NCBI GenBank assembly: GCA_030267565.1
Contig: BRXU01000043.1
Span: 372,001 to 436,000, forward strand
Source: Pleodorina starrii
Taxonomy: Eukaryota; Chlorophyta; Chlorophyceae; Chlamydomonadales; Volvocaceae
Direction of reading: 5' to 3'
DNA length: 64,000 bases
The notes beneath the pieces are model-generated. The model did not search any database. It was not told the DNA's origin and was given only the letters and a program-made list of their open reading frames with translations. Positions 21,601-33,064 of the stretch are shown here, one piece after another. The position numbers were made by a program, and so were the translations under genes. Position 1 is the first letter of the stretch. The number at the start of each line of letters is the position of its first letter.

Positions 21601-22964
21601 GGGTAATAAGAACGGCCCGGGGCGAGGGAACGCAACGGGGCGGGGGGGGGGGGTTGGCGGAAACAGGGCGGCGGAAACAAGGCGAGCCGTGCGGCCCTCG
21701 GGGGGTGGGTTGGGTACTTGGGTTGAGGTGGGTTGGGGGCTGTGGGAGGGTTTCAGGGCTAGGGGGGCTGTGGACTGGGGACGTGCGTCCTCCCTGCCTC
21801 TCTGCCTCCCTCACATCCTCCTCCGTTGTGATGCTGGATGCCGCCGCGGTGCCGCCCGTTGCCGTGCCGTGCCGTACATGGCCGTACATGGCCGTACCTG
21901 CAGGTTCTGGAGCGCGTGGGCCTGGAGGGGGTGTTGGTGTTGGAGGTGCCCCCCGGCTCACCGGCAGCTGCGGCGGGGCTGAGGCCCACACACAGAGGTG
22001 GGGGGTGTGGGGGTGTGTGTGTGGGGGGGGGGAGAGGGGGGGCTTAGGAGGGGGTTAGGAGGGGATGGAAGGGGGTTGGGGAGGTGAGGGCTGTGGTTTC
22101 ACCGCCTCTCTGACCGTGTACGGCACATCGGGTGCCAACAGCGGCTCGAGATGATTCCGTTCCCAATGTTTGGGAGACGATTGGGAGATCCAGCACTCGC
22201 TCGTCGCTCCCACAACTAACAACTGTCAACTGACAGCTTGCGACTGCCCGCACCCGCCCTCCCACATACCGCCACAGGGCCGGGCCGGGCTGGCCGAGGT
22301 CCCTCTGTTGCACACCTTGCCACTAACCAACCTACCCAACCGCCCACCCGCCCACCTATCCCCTCCGACCCCCCTTCGAGACCCCCCTCTAAAACCCTAA
22401 ACCCTACCAAACCCCCTACCGACCCGGGCTCTGATTTTCCTGCCCGTGCCTTGATGTGTTCCGTTGCCCTCCCCCTCCCCCTCCCCCTCCCCCTCCCCCT
22501 CCCCCTCCCCCTCCCCCTCCCCCTCCCCCTCCTCCTCCCCGTTAGCTGCGGCTCGGAGTTTCGATCCCCCGCCCCACTGCTGCCGCTGCGTCTTCTGCTG
22601 CTTGCAAGCTTACCTCGCTGTTCTTTTGCAGACGAGACGGCCTTCTTCTGTTACCGGTACTTTGCCGTTCACGGGCCCCGGCCTATACCCCCGTGGATAA
22701 TAACCCCCCCCCCCGCCCCCCCCCCCCCCCCCCCCCCCCGGCCCCCCCCCCCGCCCCCCCGCAGACATTTTCGGCGACCTGGTTCTGGGGGACGTGATCG
22801 TGGGGCTGGATGGCAAGCCGGTGCGCTCGTCCTCGGATGTGTACGACATCCTGGACGAGCACCGGGTGGGCGACCGGGTCAAACTGGACGTGGTGCGGGA
22901 TGGCAAGCAGACGGGCCTTACGGTCACACTGGGGGAGCGACTGCTGGGGGCGGTGGAGGAGTGA
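15643..22964 (+). CDS. Deg/HtrA-family trypsin-like protease with PDZ domain; catalytic Asp replaced (9 exons, 715 aa)
   Basis: Exons 15643-16866, 17636-17755, 18275-18318, 18970-19024, 19420-19527, 20330-20449, 21126-21308, 21904-21997, 22765-22964; all phases close. Residues 1 to about 150 look like a bipartite plastid leader: a Ser/Arg-rich start, then a hydrophobic stretch ending in an A-x-A-type SPSHAAA site, suggesting the thylakoid lumen as for Deg1/5/8. Residues 160-400 are a long low-complexity Ser/Ala linker. The protease core shows VVTCYHLVKGA (His439), VLGYDAAKNVAVLKL and DPGSSGGVML (Ser549). In active family members the second motif carries the triad Asp (DVAVL/DIAVL); here it is Asn469, exactly 30 residues after the His as in E. 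coli DegP. GQNVYGIGNPWGL is the usual loop motif. Exons 8-9 form a PDZ domain ending at residue 715. Likely plastid protein quality control or, given the Asn, a chaperone-like or regulatory relative. Confidence 0.88.
16945..17069. repeat. 20-bp tandem array in protease intron 1
   Basis: The unit gtgggtatgggccgaggcgg is repeated about six times with perfect periodicity. It lies in the first intron of the Deg-type gene (16867-17635) and keeps frames open across the intron, giving spurious Gly/Arg-rich ORFs. Confidence 0.9.
20950..21011. repeat. TAGC/TAGA/TAGG tetranucleotide repeat
   Basis: A run of gctagctagatagctagcta-type tetranucleotides ending in (tagg)n in intron 6 of the protease gene. 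Simple-sequence repeat; no other role seen. Confidence 0.85.
22467..22741. repeat. (CCCCCT)n microsatellite and long C homopolymer tracts
   Basis: Twelve or so CCCCCT units at 22467-22535 and near-uninterrupted C runs at 22709-22741 in the last intron of the protease gene, just before the acceptor at 22764. Two telomere-type aaaccctaaaccct units sit at 22391-22406. Confidence 0.85.
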
Positions 22965-23358
22965 AGCGGAGCGGCGAGGGGGGCGAGGGGGGCCTGGGTG
23001 GGCGCAGAGGCCTGCATTTGCTGTGTTGGTGAACAATGCAGCGCAGCGCAGCGTGCCGAAAGAGCCCGCGCGCTGTGTGTGTGTATGTATGGGTGGAACC
23101 CCTTCGCGACGGGGGAGGCCTCCTCCTTGCCCCCCTCCCCCTCCCCCTCCCCCCGTGGTCGGTGTGTTTCGTGCGGAAGGGCGAGAGAGTGCTCACGCCG
23201 CGTAGAGGCGTAAAATGGGCACCGGTAAACGGGGGGGGGGGGCCGAACAAAAGGTCTTTGAGCGGCGCGGCGCGGCGCGAAGCACCGAAGTGGCGGCACA
23301 TAAGAGTGCGGCTCGGCTGCGGTGCCACACCCACCCACCTGGTTTCGCCCGGCCCCTA

Positions 23359-23363
23359 TGTAA
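23359..23363 (+). terminator. TGTAA polyadenylation signal of the Deg-type gene
   Basis: TATGTAAGCG on +, 395 bp after the TGA at 22962-22964. It is the first TGTAA downstream on this strand; a 400-bp 3' UTR is ordinary for green algae. Confidence 0.5.
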
Positions 23364-25104
23364 GCGAGAGCTGCAATCGCCAGATTCGTCCGCATATGGC
23401 ACCCCCTGTGTCACAGAAAGGGCCAATAAGGGGATGCTCCTACAGTTTGATGATTGTGATGACTGTGTTGATTAATTGCACGTGGTGTTCGTCCTCGTAG
23501 GGAGGGAGCGCGCAGTGCTCGTACGCGGCGGAATTGGAACCGATACCGTACATGGAGCCTCATGGGGCGCCAAAGCAAGTGAGACGTCATTTAATATTTG
23601 GATGCAAGTGGTATCCGACAACTACTGAGCATTTCTTGGTTTCCAGGACATCTGCTTCTTGGAGGATAAAATTGGAGCTTTGTCAGCAGATCGTAAGAGA
23701 GCAGATCCGGGAGAAAGCAAAGTCGTGCAGTAGCTCAGGCACAAACCCTTTACTCAGAATAACAGCGCAATCGAATTGAGTTATTTTTACTAAACATACC
23801 CCCAGAGCTGACAAACTAAAGACCAAAAAGGGCCACAGCAGCCCTAGGCGATCACAAAAACATTGACCTTTTTCCGGCTTCAAAGAAGCCGACACCCCTT
23901 GTTATGAAAGACTTCGTTCCGGTCTTGGAGAGTTGGCTGTTGCGAGGGCTGCCTCGATTCCCACCTGAATGGGGTTTGGGGCAGACCCCATGCGTTGCGA
24001 GCCGTTGCGCGGCCTGCCTTGTCGCCGTCCGCCGTCATGCGCGCCAATCCAACGTACGTGGCGTTATGCCTTGTAGACGTTGGAAGGGCTGTGTGGGGGA
24101 CAGTGGGGCTTCCCGGCGAGGCCCGGCGGCACTGTGCGTGCACGCGCCGAGACGGGGAGGGCGCCTTCCGTGCTTGTATGGCAACCCGCGGGGTTTGCTG
24201 GACATATTCCCATGTACGTTCCACGGCCTTATGATTCGGCTCAAACCAACGCCGGCTTCGTGCAAAGCTAAGCTACAGCGCGAGAGCGGCCGTGTGCCAG
24301 GGCACGTCGACAAAGCTGCCAAATCTCTCACACTGGTTTCCATACGTCGAATGAAATGTAACTGCGTCTTGAGAAGTATGCAGGCTTGACACAGTGCGGC
24401 CCAGACAGGTCAGTTCGCGACCATGACTACGTACTCTCGAGGCCCAGGAGCATATGCATTCGGAAGTGGTGACCCCAATTCAGCATAAGGACGGCAGTAA
24501 CTTCCGCTTCGGGCAACGGCGCTACGTTAGTACGTTTCTTGTTTGTACGTGGCTGTACCCTGCTGTACTTCCCCGACGCACGGCAGTACTTGACGGTTGA
24601 GCTTTGTTCAGAAGGTTTACTAAGATACTAAGATGAAGAAGAGTGCACATAGAGTCTGCAACTTTCGATGACTTACATAGGCGTACATCCAGCCTATTTA
24701 ATTTAGCTACGGGCAAAGAAGTATGTCACGTCAGTGCCAGTCCGGAAAAAGGAAGCCATTGAAGCTATTCTCAGCAATGGATACGTTTAATGGATACGTC
24801 GTAATGGATACGTTGTAATTGAGACGTATATGCAAGTATAATAACCTGGTATGGCGCGCTGAACGTTGAACGGCGTCGGCGTGTCAGGCTCGGCTGACCA
24901 TTGCACAGCGGAACGCACCGGCAGGCTGTGGCTAACCTGATCTGCCGGTGGTGGGGCGGGGGCCACATAACCGGCGCTCGGAGGAGCGGCGGCAGTTCGA
25001 GTCGGCGCGGTGGTGCTGGTCGTCGTGGCAGGGGTAGGGGCTGTTGGCGCGGCGGGCGGAGGAGCGGCCGTGGTCGCTGTCGTGGTCGGCAGCTATCACG
25101 GTGG

Positions 25105-25456
25105 TCAGTGATGGGGGCGGAGGAGGTCCGGGCATGAGCGCTTGTCGTGCGACGAGGAGCCGCACTGCAGGCACTGGCCGGCTTCCTGGTGCTGCTGGCG
25201 GAGAGCGGCCGGGACGTTGATCTGCCGTATCATGCACGTGCCAGGGGGCAGGGCAGGTGGCCGATGGCGGCGGACGTACGTGTCCAGAGCATGGGCTCGT
25301 CCCTTCATGCGGCTGTCGTGCTGCCACGGCGGAGTGGAGCTGTCCGTGCGGCCCAGGCCCAGGCCCAGGCACTGGGCAGTGTCGCATCCGGTCGTGATGG
25401 GCCATCAGCGCCTGGTCCATCATGTCCTGCAGCTTGCTTGCCGTTGACACCGTCAA
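25105..25456 (-). pseudogene. Degenerate retrotransposon gag remnant with CCHC zinc knuckle
   Basis: The frame at 25308-25105 encodes CLQCGSSSHDKRSC, a perfect C-x2-C-x4-H-x4-C knuckle preceded by a basic/Gln-rich segment, as in gag proteins of LTR retrotransposons. An adjacent frame (25456 downward) reads SKLQDMMDQALMAHHDRMRH, compatible with the capsid end, and the frames are out of register, so at least one frameshift is present. Protease, reverse transcriptase and LTRs were not found nearby. Confidence 0.5.
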
Positions 25457-25920
25457 GGCGCAGGCGTCGTATACATAACTATAAAACTATATATAGCTCC
25501 TCCTGCAGGCTGTCGTGCAGTCAGACTATTGCGGATATTAAGGCGTGGTCCAGCTCGTGCGGGTAGGGCAGCTCGGCCAAGGAACACGTGAACGCGTCAA
25601 CGCGCGCGAACGCCAAAAGACCAGACGTAAGCGCGCCGGTTATGTTACGGCAGAAGCGCGCCATTGGTGCGTCTCGTTGTTGTTATGTATTTAACACGCA
25701 GGTGTTGTGATGTCGCTCGCACTACCACCTGTATCCCAGTCGTGTAACAACTATTAGCATCCCGATTGGAGTGGCACCTCTTTCCCTTTCAGTTGCCTTA
25801 ATAATAAGCTGCAGCGCTACGGACCCCATGGACGAGTTCCGGGGACAGCGCCTGACCGCGGATGCTCGGCTCGGTTCGTTGGATGAAAACGAGCGAGCGG
25901 CGGCCGGGAAGCGGGCTTAC

Positions 25921-26043
25921 CGGTAATATTACCACATTGTCACATTCATCCTCATCATCGGATAAAATCTCTAGCACCGTAACGGCGGCCTGGACAAGGA
26001 CGAACAACCCAGAGAACGCGAGAATTACCGCGGATAAGCACAT
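25921..26043 (-). other. Possible first exon with signal peptide and acidic segment
   Basis: An ATG at 26043 opens a 41-codon stretch: a hydrophobic leader (SAVILAFSGLFVLVQA) followed by SDDEDECDN, ending in phase 0 at a good GTAAGC donor (25920). No downstream exon in a compatible frame could be recognised, and the region is rich in transposon debris, so it could be chance. Confidence 0.2.
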
Positions 26044-26352
26044 CTGTCTGTTCTTTTTGCCAAAAACCCTCCAACAACAAACCGGTAGCACCTTTGTCTG
26101 TTTCTACATGAGTACTTGAGTACTCGTGCGTGGTTCCAGCTTGGTTCGCATAACCGTGCAAATATGCTTTCGACGTTACGACCCTTTACGACGCTACGAC
26201 GTCAGTGTAGGAATTTGGACGATGACCTAGGACTCCCCGAAACCAAAAGCCATAGAAACAGGTCTAGTGTTGTGGAATTGCATGATGCTCCCTCCAAGCC
26301 TCCGTTTTATTTGGGAGGAGGTGTGCCCACTTAATGAAGCGAAACGTGTCTG

Positions 26353-26652
26353 GCGCCAGTATGGCAGTGAGCCAATTCTCCAACAATACGTGCGTTCTCT
26401 TGAGCCATGTATGGAACCCGAGGTGCGGGTTCGATTCCTGGTGGGAGCGGGGTCTCTCAACCAGAAGATTGGGTTCGAGCGCGGAGCGCTGCCCAATGTG
26501 ATGGGAGAATTGGGCTCGCCTGGCGTCAGGGCACCGGTCTCCAGGGAGGTTGCCGGGTACGTTGCCTCAGAGAGCGCACGTATTGTTGGAGAATTGGCTC
26601 ACTGCCATACTGGCGCCAGTATGGCAGTGAGCCGATTCTCCAACAACTACAT
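26353..26652. repeat. Fold-back element with long inverted repeats
   Basis: ggcgccagtatggcagtgag continuing to ...caacaatacgtgcg at about 26353-26396 is repeated inverted at about 26577-26620, and a third, direct arm follows at 26612-26652. The last two form a nearly perfect palindrome centred on ggcgcc at about 26615. The 180-bp centre contains gggttcgattcc, a B-box-like sequence. Looks like a MITE/fold-back transposon with a duplicated arm; no transposase is present. Confidence 0.75.
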
Positions 26653-26913
26653 CACCCCCAATAAAACTGAGTATCGCCGCAGGCGCTTCCTCTTGATCGG
26701 TGCAGCCAGCAAAGATAACTTCACACGAACACGACCACCGTACACGGCACGTACACCACGGCAATGTTATGATACGGTTTTTACTGTACTTCCTCCACGG
26801 ACGTAGGGTGATATTCAGAGCAAGGTAACTGTTGTGGTAGGCAATTGTCACAGGGCATGGAAAACCTCATTAGGAGTAAAGAATAATAATTACGTCCCTG
26901 TCCCGTGCCCGCA

Positions 26914-29900
26914 ATGTCGGTCGCCGATTTCGCCCACGCCCAATGGGCGCCTGGCGCTTATGACTGGAACCCGGTCACAATGGAAGCGTATGATACTCGT
27001 GGAAGCGGCAAGAGGCGAAAACCAGGAACGAGCAATTGTCAGGCACCTGGCTGCACTGTGGATTTAAGTGACGCGAAGCCATATTTCAAACGGCACTGCA
27101 TTTGCGCGACGCACATGAAGGCACCTCAAGTGTGGATTAATGGTGAGGCGGGTCTGCGGTCGGAGTTAGGGCAACATTTCCTGGTCTGGGCGCTTGCTCC
27201 CTGCTGGTACTCAAACTCGACACTTACTGCATTGAACATGCTTGGATATATTTGTGACTTGTAGTCGCCTGCAAGGGCTGTCTTTTAGTTCTGACCTGAC
27301 TGAAAAATGCTGTGGCCACGCAGGCGAGAAAAAGAGGTACTGCCAACAGTGCGGTCACTTTGAAAGCCTTGACCTTTTCATCGGCGCCAACCGGTAAGGG
27401 AAGCGTCTGCTTCGCAGCGACAAACACGCGAGTCACTTTCTCAGGGAAGGGGACGAACACAGTCCCGGCGCACGCCGCGCGCTTTGTGCCATGATCTTGT
27501 CTGTGGATATCGCTTTTTACTGCATTATTCCCTCACGCAAATCTCGTGCGCGCCTTTCGCACCGGAGACTGGACGAGCGTCACGGCCCGCACTCTCGGCA
27601 CCGCGACGTTTTTTGGCCATGCAGGAGCTGCAAAATGTCTCTGGACCGGCGCTCTGCCATCGCCCAGGCCTCCAAACAGAAAGGAGGTGGCGGTCGCTCC
27701 GCCCGGTCTCGCGATCAGCAGGTCGGCCGCGAGCAGAGCTCCGCCAGCGACAACACCAGCGCCGGCTCCGACAGGGGGGACGGAGCAGGCGCCAAGGACA
27801 GCACCTGGGGCAGCCCCGCGGAGATGATGCGGAGCGAAACCGACATGCGGGCGGGCCTGGGGGGTGAGCAGGAAGCTTAGGAGGGGCAGGGCCAGGGGCA
27901 GAGGCGGCAGGGAGGGAAACAGGGGCGGGCAGGATGCGCGCTTCCAGGCCGTCGTGTGGCTGCTGCTGCTGCTGCTGCTGCTGTGATGGGTGCGTTTGTG
28001 AGATTTAAGCGAGGGCAAGGCGGCGGAGTGATGCGGTGTGGCGAGCCGGGGGGAGCCGGGATGGCGTCACAGCAACCCCTCCCCCCTTAGCAACCCCTCC
28101 TCCCCCCCTGAGCAACCCGACCGCACACCAGGCTGCGCTGCTGCCATTCGCCTCCATAAGCGCTGCCTGCCCAGGCCCAGGCGCCGGCAGGCCTCTTGCC
28201 CGGTCGGAGCCCCCGGGCCCCTGCCCCTTACCACCCCTACTGCTCGGCCGCCCACACGAGTGCACACGCACACCGCTGATCCCCCTTCCAGCCGTTTATC
28301 ATAAAGGGTTCAGAGACCCCCGCCGGGTGGGTGGGGTGGGGTGGTTGAGGCTCATGAGTTGCGGTTAGCCGTCTCCCGCTTTGCCTCTTTTGCCCCGTTG
28401 GACTCCCTCCGCCCTGCCCTGCCTCCTCGCCTCCTCCCTCCTCCCTCCCTGCCGCTCAGGTGACCAGCTGTGTGCGGGGGGCCGCGATGTGGACATGGCG
28501 GGGGACTGCAGCAGCGGGGCCCAGATGGCGCAGGTGGGGGTGGGGGTTGCCGGTGAGGGAGGGGACGAGGGAGCGGAGGAGCGGGGATCAAAGAGGGGAC
28601 AGGGAGGGTGGGGACTGGGGAGAGGCGGTGGGGGGATGGCGGAGTTGGGGCAGTTGGCTGCCTGGCCTGGCCTTGCGGGCGGACTGTTGGGCCCAACTGG
28701 GGGTTGGGGGTTTCGCGGGGAGGCTTGTTCGTTCTTTTGCTGTTGGAGCGGTGGACCGCGGAGCAGTCGGTCCCCGGGACCCGGCAGTACTCGCCCTGGG
28801 GTGGGCGCAGCGGTGGCAGGGGCGGTGGCAGGGACGGTGGCAGGGACGGTGGCAGCAGGGCCTCAAGGGGCGGTCAACCCGCTGTGCATGTGTTGCCTTG
28901 TTTGGGGGAGGAGGCAGCCTGCCTGTTAGAGGAGGACGCAGCCTGCCTGGCGGTCCGCAACGTTGGCGCGGTCCGCAGCTCGAGGCGCCGACCCCGTTTG
29001 TTCCCCCTCCCATCCCTTCCCCTCCCCTCCGCCCCTCACCCCCCTCACCCCGCTCAGGCGCGTATGTTCGCCGCTCCCCCGCCGCCCCGCACCGCCTCCG
29101 CCTCCACCCCCGACATCCCCGTACTCAACCTAAACCCCAGCGACGCATTCGGCAACCACCGCCACCTCCACGCCGCCAACGGTCACCTCTACGGCGGTAA
29201 CGGTAACGGTAACACCCACCACCACAACCACCACCACCAGCAGCAGCCCACTCACCGCCACCAGGACGCCGCGCTGTCGCTCAGCAGCGTCGGCAGCATC
29301 GGCCTGGGGGGCCTCAACCTCAACTTGAACCCTCAAGGCCTCAACCAGCGGCACCACCAACAGGCCCAGGGCCCGCAAGCCCCGCAGCATCAGGCCCCAG
29401 CCAGCGGCGCAGGTGCATGGCCGGACTCCGACGCTGCCAACAACGCCCCCGGTGCCGGCCTGAGATTCCCCTCCTCCTCCCCCTCAGCAGCGGCAGCAGC
29501 AGCAGCGTCGTCCGCCGCGGCGGCGCGTCTGTACGCCCGAGCCGAGTCCCACCCGGCTCTGCAACAGCAGCCTCGCGCCCTGTGGGAGCAGCGCATGATG
29601 CCCGCAGCGGCGGAGGCGGCGGCTGGCGGAGGCGGCGCCGCCAGGATGCAGCAGTACGGCTTCGCCTCCGCCGCCAGCGGCCACGTGACACTGGCTAGCC
29701 CCGCTCCGTCGGGTCGGCTGCTGGCGGCGGCGGCGGCTCCTCGGCAGCTGTTCAGCGCCGCGCCTCCGTCGGTGCTGGGCTCTCTGGCTGCTGTTGCTGC
29801 TGGTGGGGGTGGGGGTGGGGGTGTGCCTCTGCCGGCCATCGAGGACCCGGGTCTGGAGATGCAGCTGCAGGACATTCTGGACTCGGCAAGGCTGGAGGGA

Positions 29901-32900
29901 CAGGGCTGGTTCGGAGGACCGACGGCGGCTGGGGCGGTGCAGCAGCCGGCGGCGATGGCGCCAAAGCTGTCGCCGTACTCTGCGGTACAGGCGCCGCCGC
30001 TGCCCGGCGGCGGTGGCGGCGGAAGCTCGGCGCTGGGCGCTTCGTCCCTGGAGGCGGCGATGTGGTACAATGCCGCCGGAGGCGGCGGCGGCAGCGCCGC
30101 CGCTGTCGTGAGCAGTACGGATATGGGCGCCGCCAGCGGCGCCGTCGCCGGCGATAGCTTCCGCGGCGGCGTCGGCGGCAGCAGCAGCCTGATGACGTGT
30201 ATGCAGTACATGCAGCAGCAACCGCCTCTGCCACCGCAGCAGCAGCAGCAGCAGTGGAGCCCGTATGAGTACGGGGGCGTCAATGGTGGCGGCGGGGGTG
30301 CGGTCCGGCCGGCTGCGGGTCTGGGTGCGGGTGCGGGCGCTACACGGGAGCTGCTGAGCTACCGGCCGGGAGAGGTGAGGCAGCGGGCGAGGGGGGAGAG
30401 GGGGAGAGAGGGAGCGGGGGGGGGAGGAGGGGGAGGGCGGTGTTGCGGTGGGGTGGGCTGAGGGGGCGAAGGGTTGAGGGGGGCGAACCCTAAAAAACCC
30501 TAAAAACCCTAAAACCCTAAAACTCTAAAACCCCAAAAAACCTAAACCCTTGGAGAAACCCTTAAAAAAGGTTCTTGTATCACACCCTTGACCCCCCCTC
30601 GCGGGCTTCTTGTTTCATTTTTGCAAATTCACTCTTCTATTCTCCCCTCCCCCCGGCGCTGTCTGTCTGGCTGGCTCGTCGCCTCCTCGTGTGGTGCCCT
30701 GCTCGCGCACCGGCGCCTGCCCGCGCTCTTCCATGTGTGTTAGTACGGCAGCGCTACACACGCCCGGGGCCCCGCTCATCCACCTCATTCCCCCCCCCTT
30801 GCCCCTCCGCCATTCTCCGCCGCCTGCCAGTCTCTCACCGGATTGCTCCGACTGCCCTCTGCCAGCCAGCCAGCCTCCCAGTTGTCCCCTTTGAGCTGTT
30901 GTGCGCCCTCCCCTCTCCCAACGTCCCCCTCCCTGCCCCTCCCTCCCCTCCCCCTCCCCCCCTCCCCCCCTCCCCCCCCTCAGCCCGACCACCTGGTCCG
31001 CATGGCCCTCAAGCTCACCAGCCGGGCACCCGACGAACTGGAGCCGAGCACTGTGGCGTCGCTGAGGAAGATGCTGTCAGTGTACGACAGACTGCAGGTG
31101 AGGTACAATTGCCGTACGGTGGCACTCGTTGCCGGGGTGGGTGGGTTGAGTGAGAGTGAGGGTTGTTGAGACAGTCCCGGGGGTTGCGTTGCGGGGGGAG
31201 GGGAGGGGGGGCGAGGGGGGGGGAGGGACCGCAAACAGATCGAGGGGGGGGAGCGGTGGGTAAGAACCGCAGCGAACCGCAGCGAACCGCAGCGGATTGA
31301 GAAGATTGAGAAGAAAAGGAATGCGGACGGTTCGTTTCAGTGGCGTGACATGGACGAGCAGCTACCTGATGGGATCATGTAATGACGCTGATGTGGTCAT
31401 GTGTGATGTGACGGATCTGGCTGCACACCGTCGCCGCCACCCCCACTCCCCCCTCCACACGCATACTGTGTGTGTATGTCACACACATACACAACATCAA
31501 CAGCGGGCTTCCAGTGCCGCTCTCCTCCTCAGCGCGCTATCCTCCTTCCCCCCCTTCCCCCCGCTCCCCCCCTGCCCCACGTCCCCTCCCCCATCGCGGC
31601 CGTTTCACCATCACGGTGTATCAATCGATTGATCGATCACCCTGACCCACTCCACCGGACCCACTCCACTCTCAACTCCGGGCCCCCCGCCGCATCCCCT
31701 CTTCCCCCCTCTGTCCGGCCTACACGTGGATACCCCCCCGCCCCTTCCCCTCCCCCCCTCTCCCCCCCTCCCCCTCCCGCCCCCAGAGTGTGCAGGGCTA
31801 TGTGCGCCCCGGCTGCACCCAACTCGTCATCGACGCCCACCGGGGGGCCCTGGGGCTGGGGCCGCTGCCGGGGGTTCATGCAGCAGCTGCCCAGGACGCC
31901 GCCGCCGCTGCGTCGCCCTTCACCATCCACATCACCGGTGGTGGTGGTGGTGGTGGTGGTGGTGGTGCCTCGGCCGGTTCCTCCACCAGCAGTTCCTGGT
32001 GGGCGGATGACAGCAGCAGCTGCTACCGGGCGCTGGGGGGAAGGGTCTCGGCAGTCTCGGCCTCGGCGTCCGCCTCCGCCTCGGTATCGGGTGGCGGTCG
32101 GTCTCTGGCGTCTGTGTCCCTCAGCGGACTGCTGTTGGAGGCCGCTGCGGCTGCCGCTGGGGGGGCGGGGGCGGGGGGTCTGGGTGGGGCTGGTGGTGGT
32201 TGCGACCCGGAGGCTCTCCTGAGCAGTCCGGCGGTGCTGGCGGCTCTGCGGGACATCGCCCGGGGCAACGAGACGGCCCTGACACTGCAGCTGGAGGACG
32301 TGGTGGGTGGGGGGGGGGCGGGAGGGGGGAAGGGGAGGGGGAGGAGGGTGTGTTTCCGGGGGAGGAGGAGGGGGAGGAGGAGGGGGCAAGCCTGGTGTTT
32401 TTTCGTGCTTGTGACGGCTGGCTGTCCTTTCGGTCCTGCCCTGTAGTTGCGCTCAGGGTCAAAGGCTGGTGTGGTTGTGGAGGTGACAGGAGGGTTGTAA
32501 TGGGGCGGGGGGGGGGGGGCGGGGCACTGGGGGGTGGTGAGTGTGTGTGTTTACGTTTCGGTGAGTGCTCGACCCGTGCAAGGCGGACGGACGGACGGAC
32601 GGAGGGCCGTCGGCGCCCCCAGGGCTCCAAAGGCCCTTCAGCCCCGCCCCCACCCTCCCCCCTCCTCTGCCTCCGCCTCCGCCTCTGCCTCTGCCTCCTC
32701 CTCCACCGACCTCCGCCGCTCGTGAACCACTCATGCGGTCTCATGCTGCCTCCTCCCCTGTCCCCCCCCGCCGCCCCGCCCTCTCCCCGGGCCCCCCCTC
32801 CAACCTCCTCCCTGGTCCCTCCCCGCCCCCCTCAGGCCATCTCTGTGGGTGCTGACGGCAGCCTGGATGGCGAGGTGCTGCCCCTGCCCCGCCGACTGAC

Positions 32901-33025
32901 GGGACTGCCCACCGTCATTGCGGCGTCGTGTGCGGCTGTCAGCGCGGGTGCGTGGGGGGGTGAGGGGGGAGGGAGGGAGGGGAGGGAGCTGAGGGTGGGA
33001 ATCAGCTAGGAGGGAGTTGCTGCTT

Positions 33026-33064
<39 letters not shown>

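Larger units (their letters stand above)
23364..26352. other. Lower-GC intergenic region with transposon debris
   Basis: Base composition falls clearly relative to the flanking genes and the codon-like GC3 pattern disappears. Apart from the gag-type remnant and the signal-peptide-like frame listed separately, no gene was recognised. The composition and fragments suggest accumulated mobile-element insertions. Confidence 0.5.

Noticed and set aside
26404..26450. tRNA gene suggested by gggttcgattcc
   Set aside because: Only the B-box fits; neither the acceptor stem nor the anticodon arm pairs, and it lies in the middle of a fold-back element.
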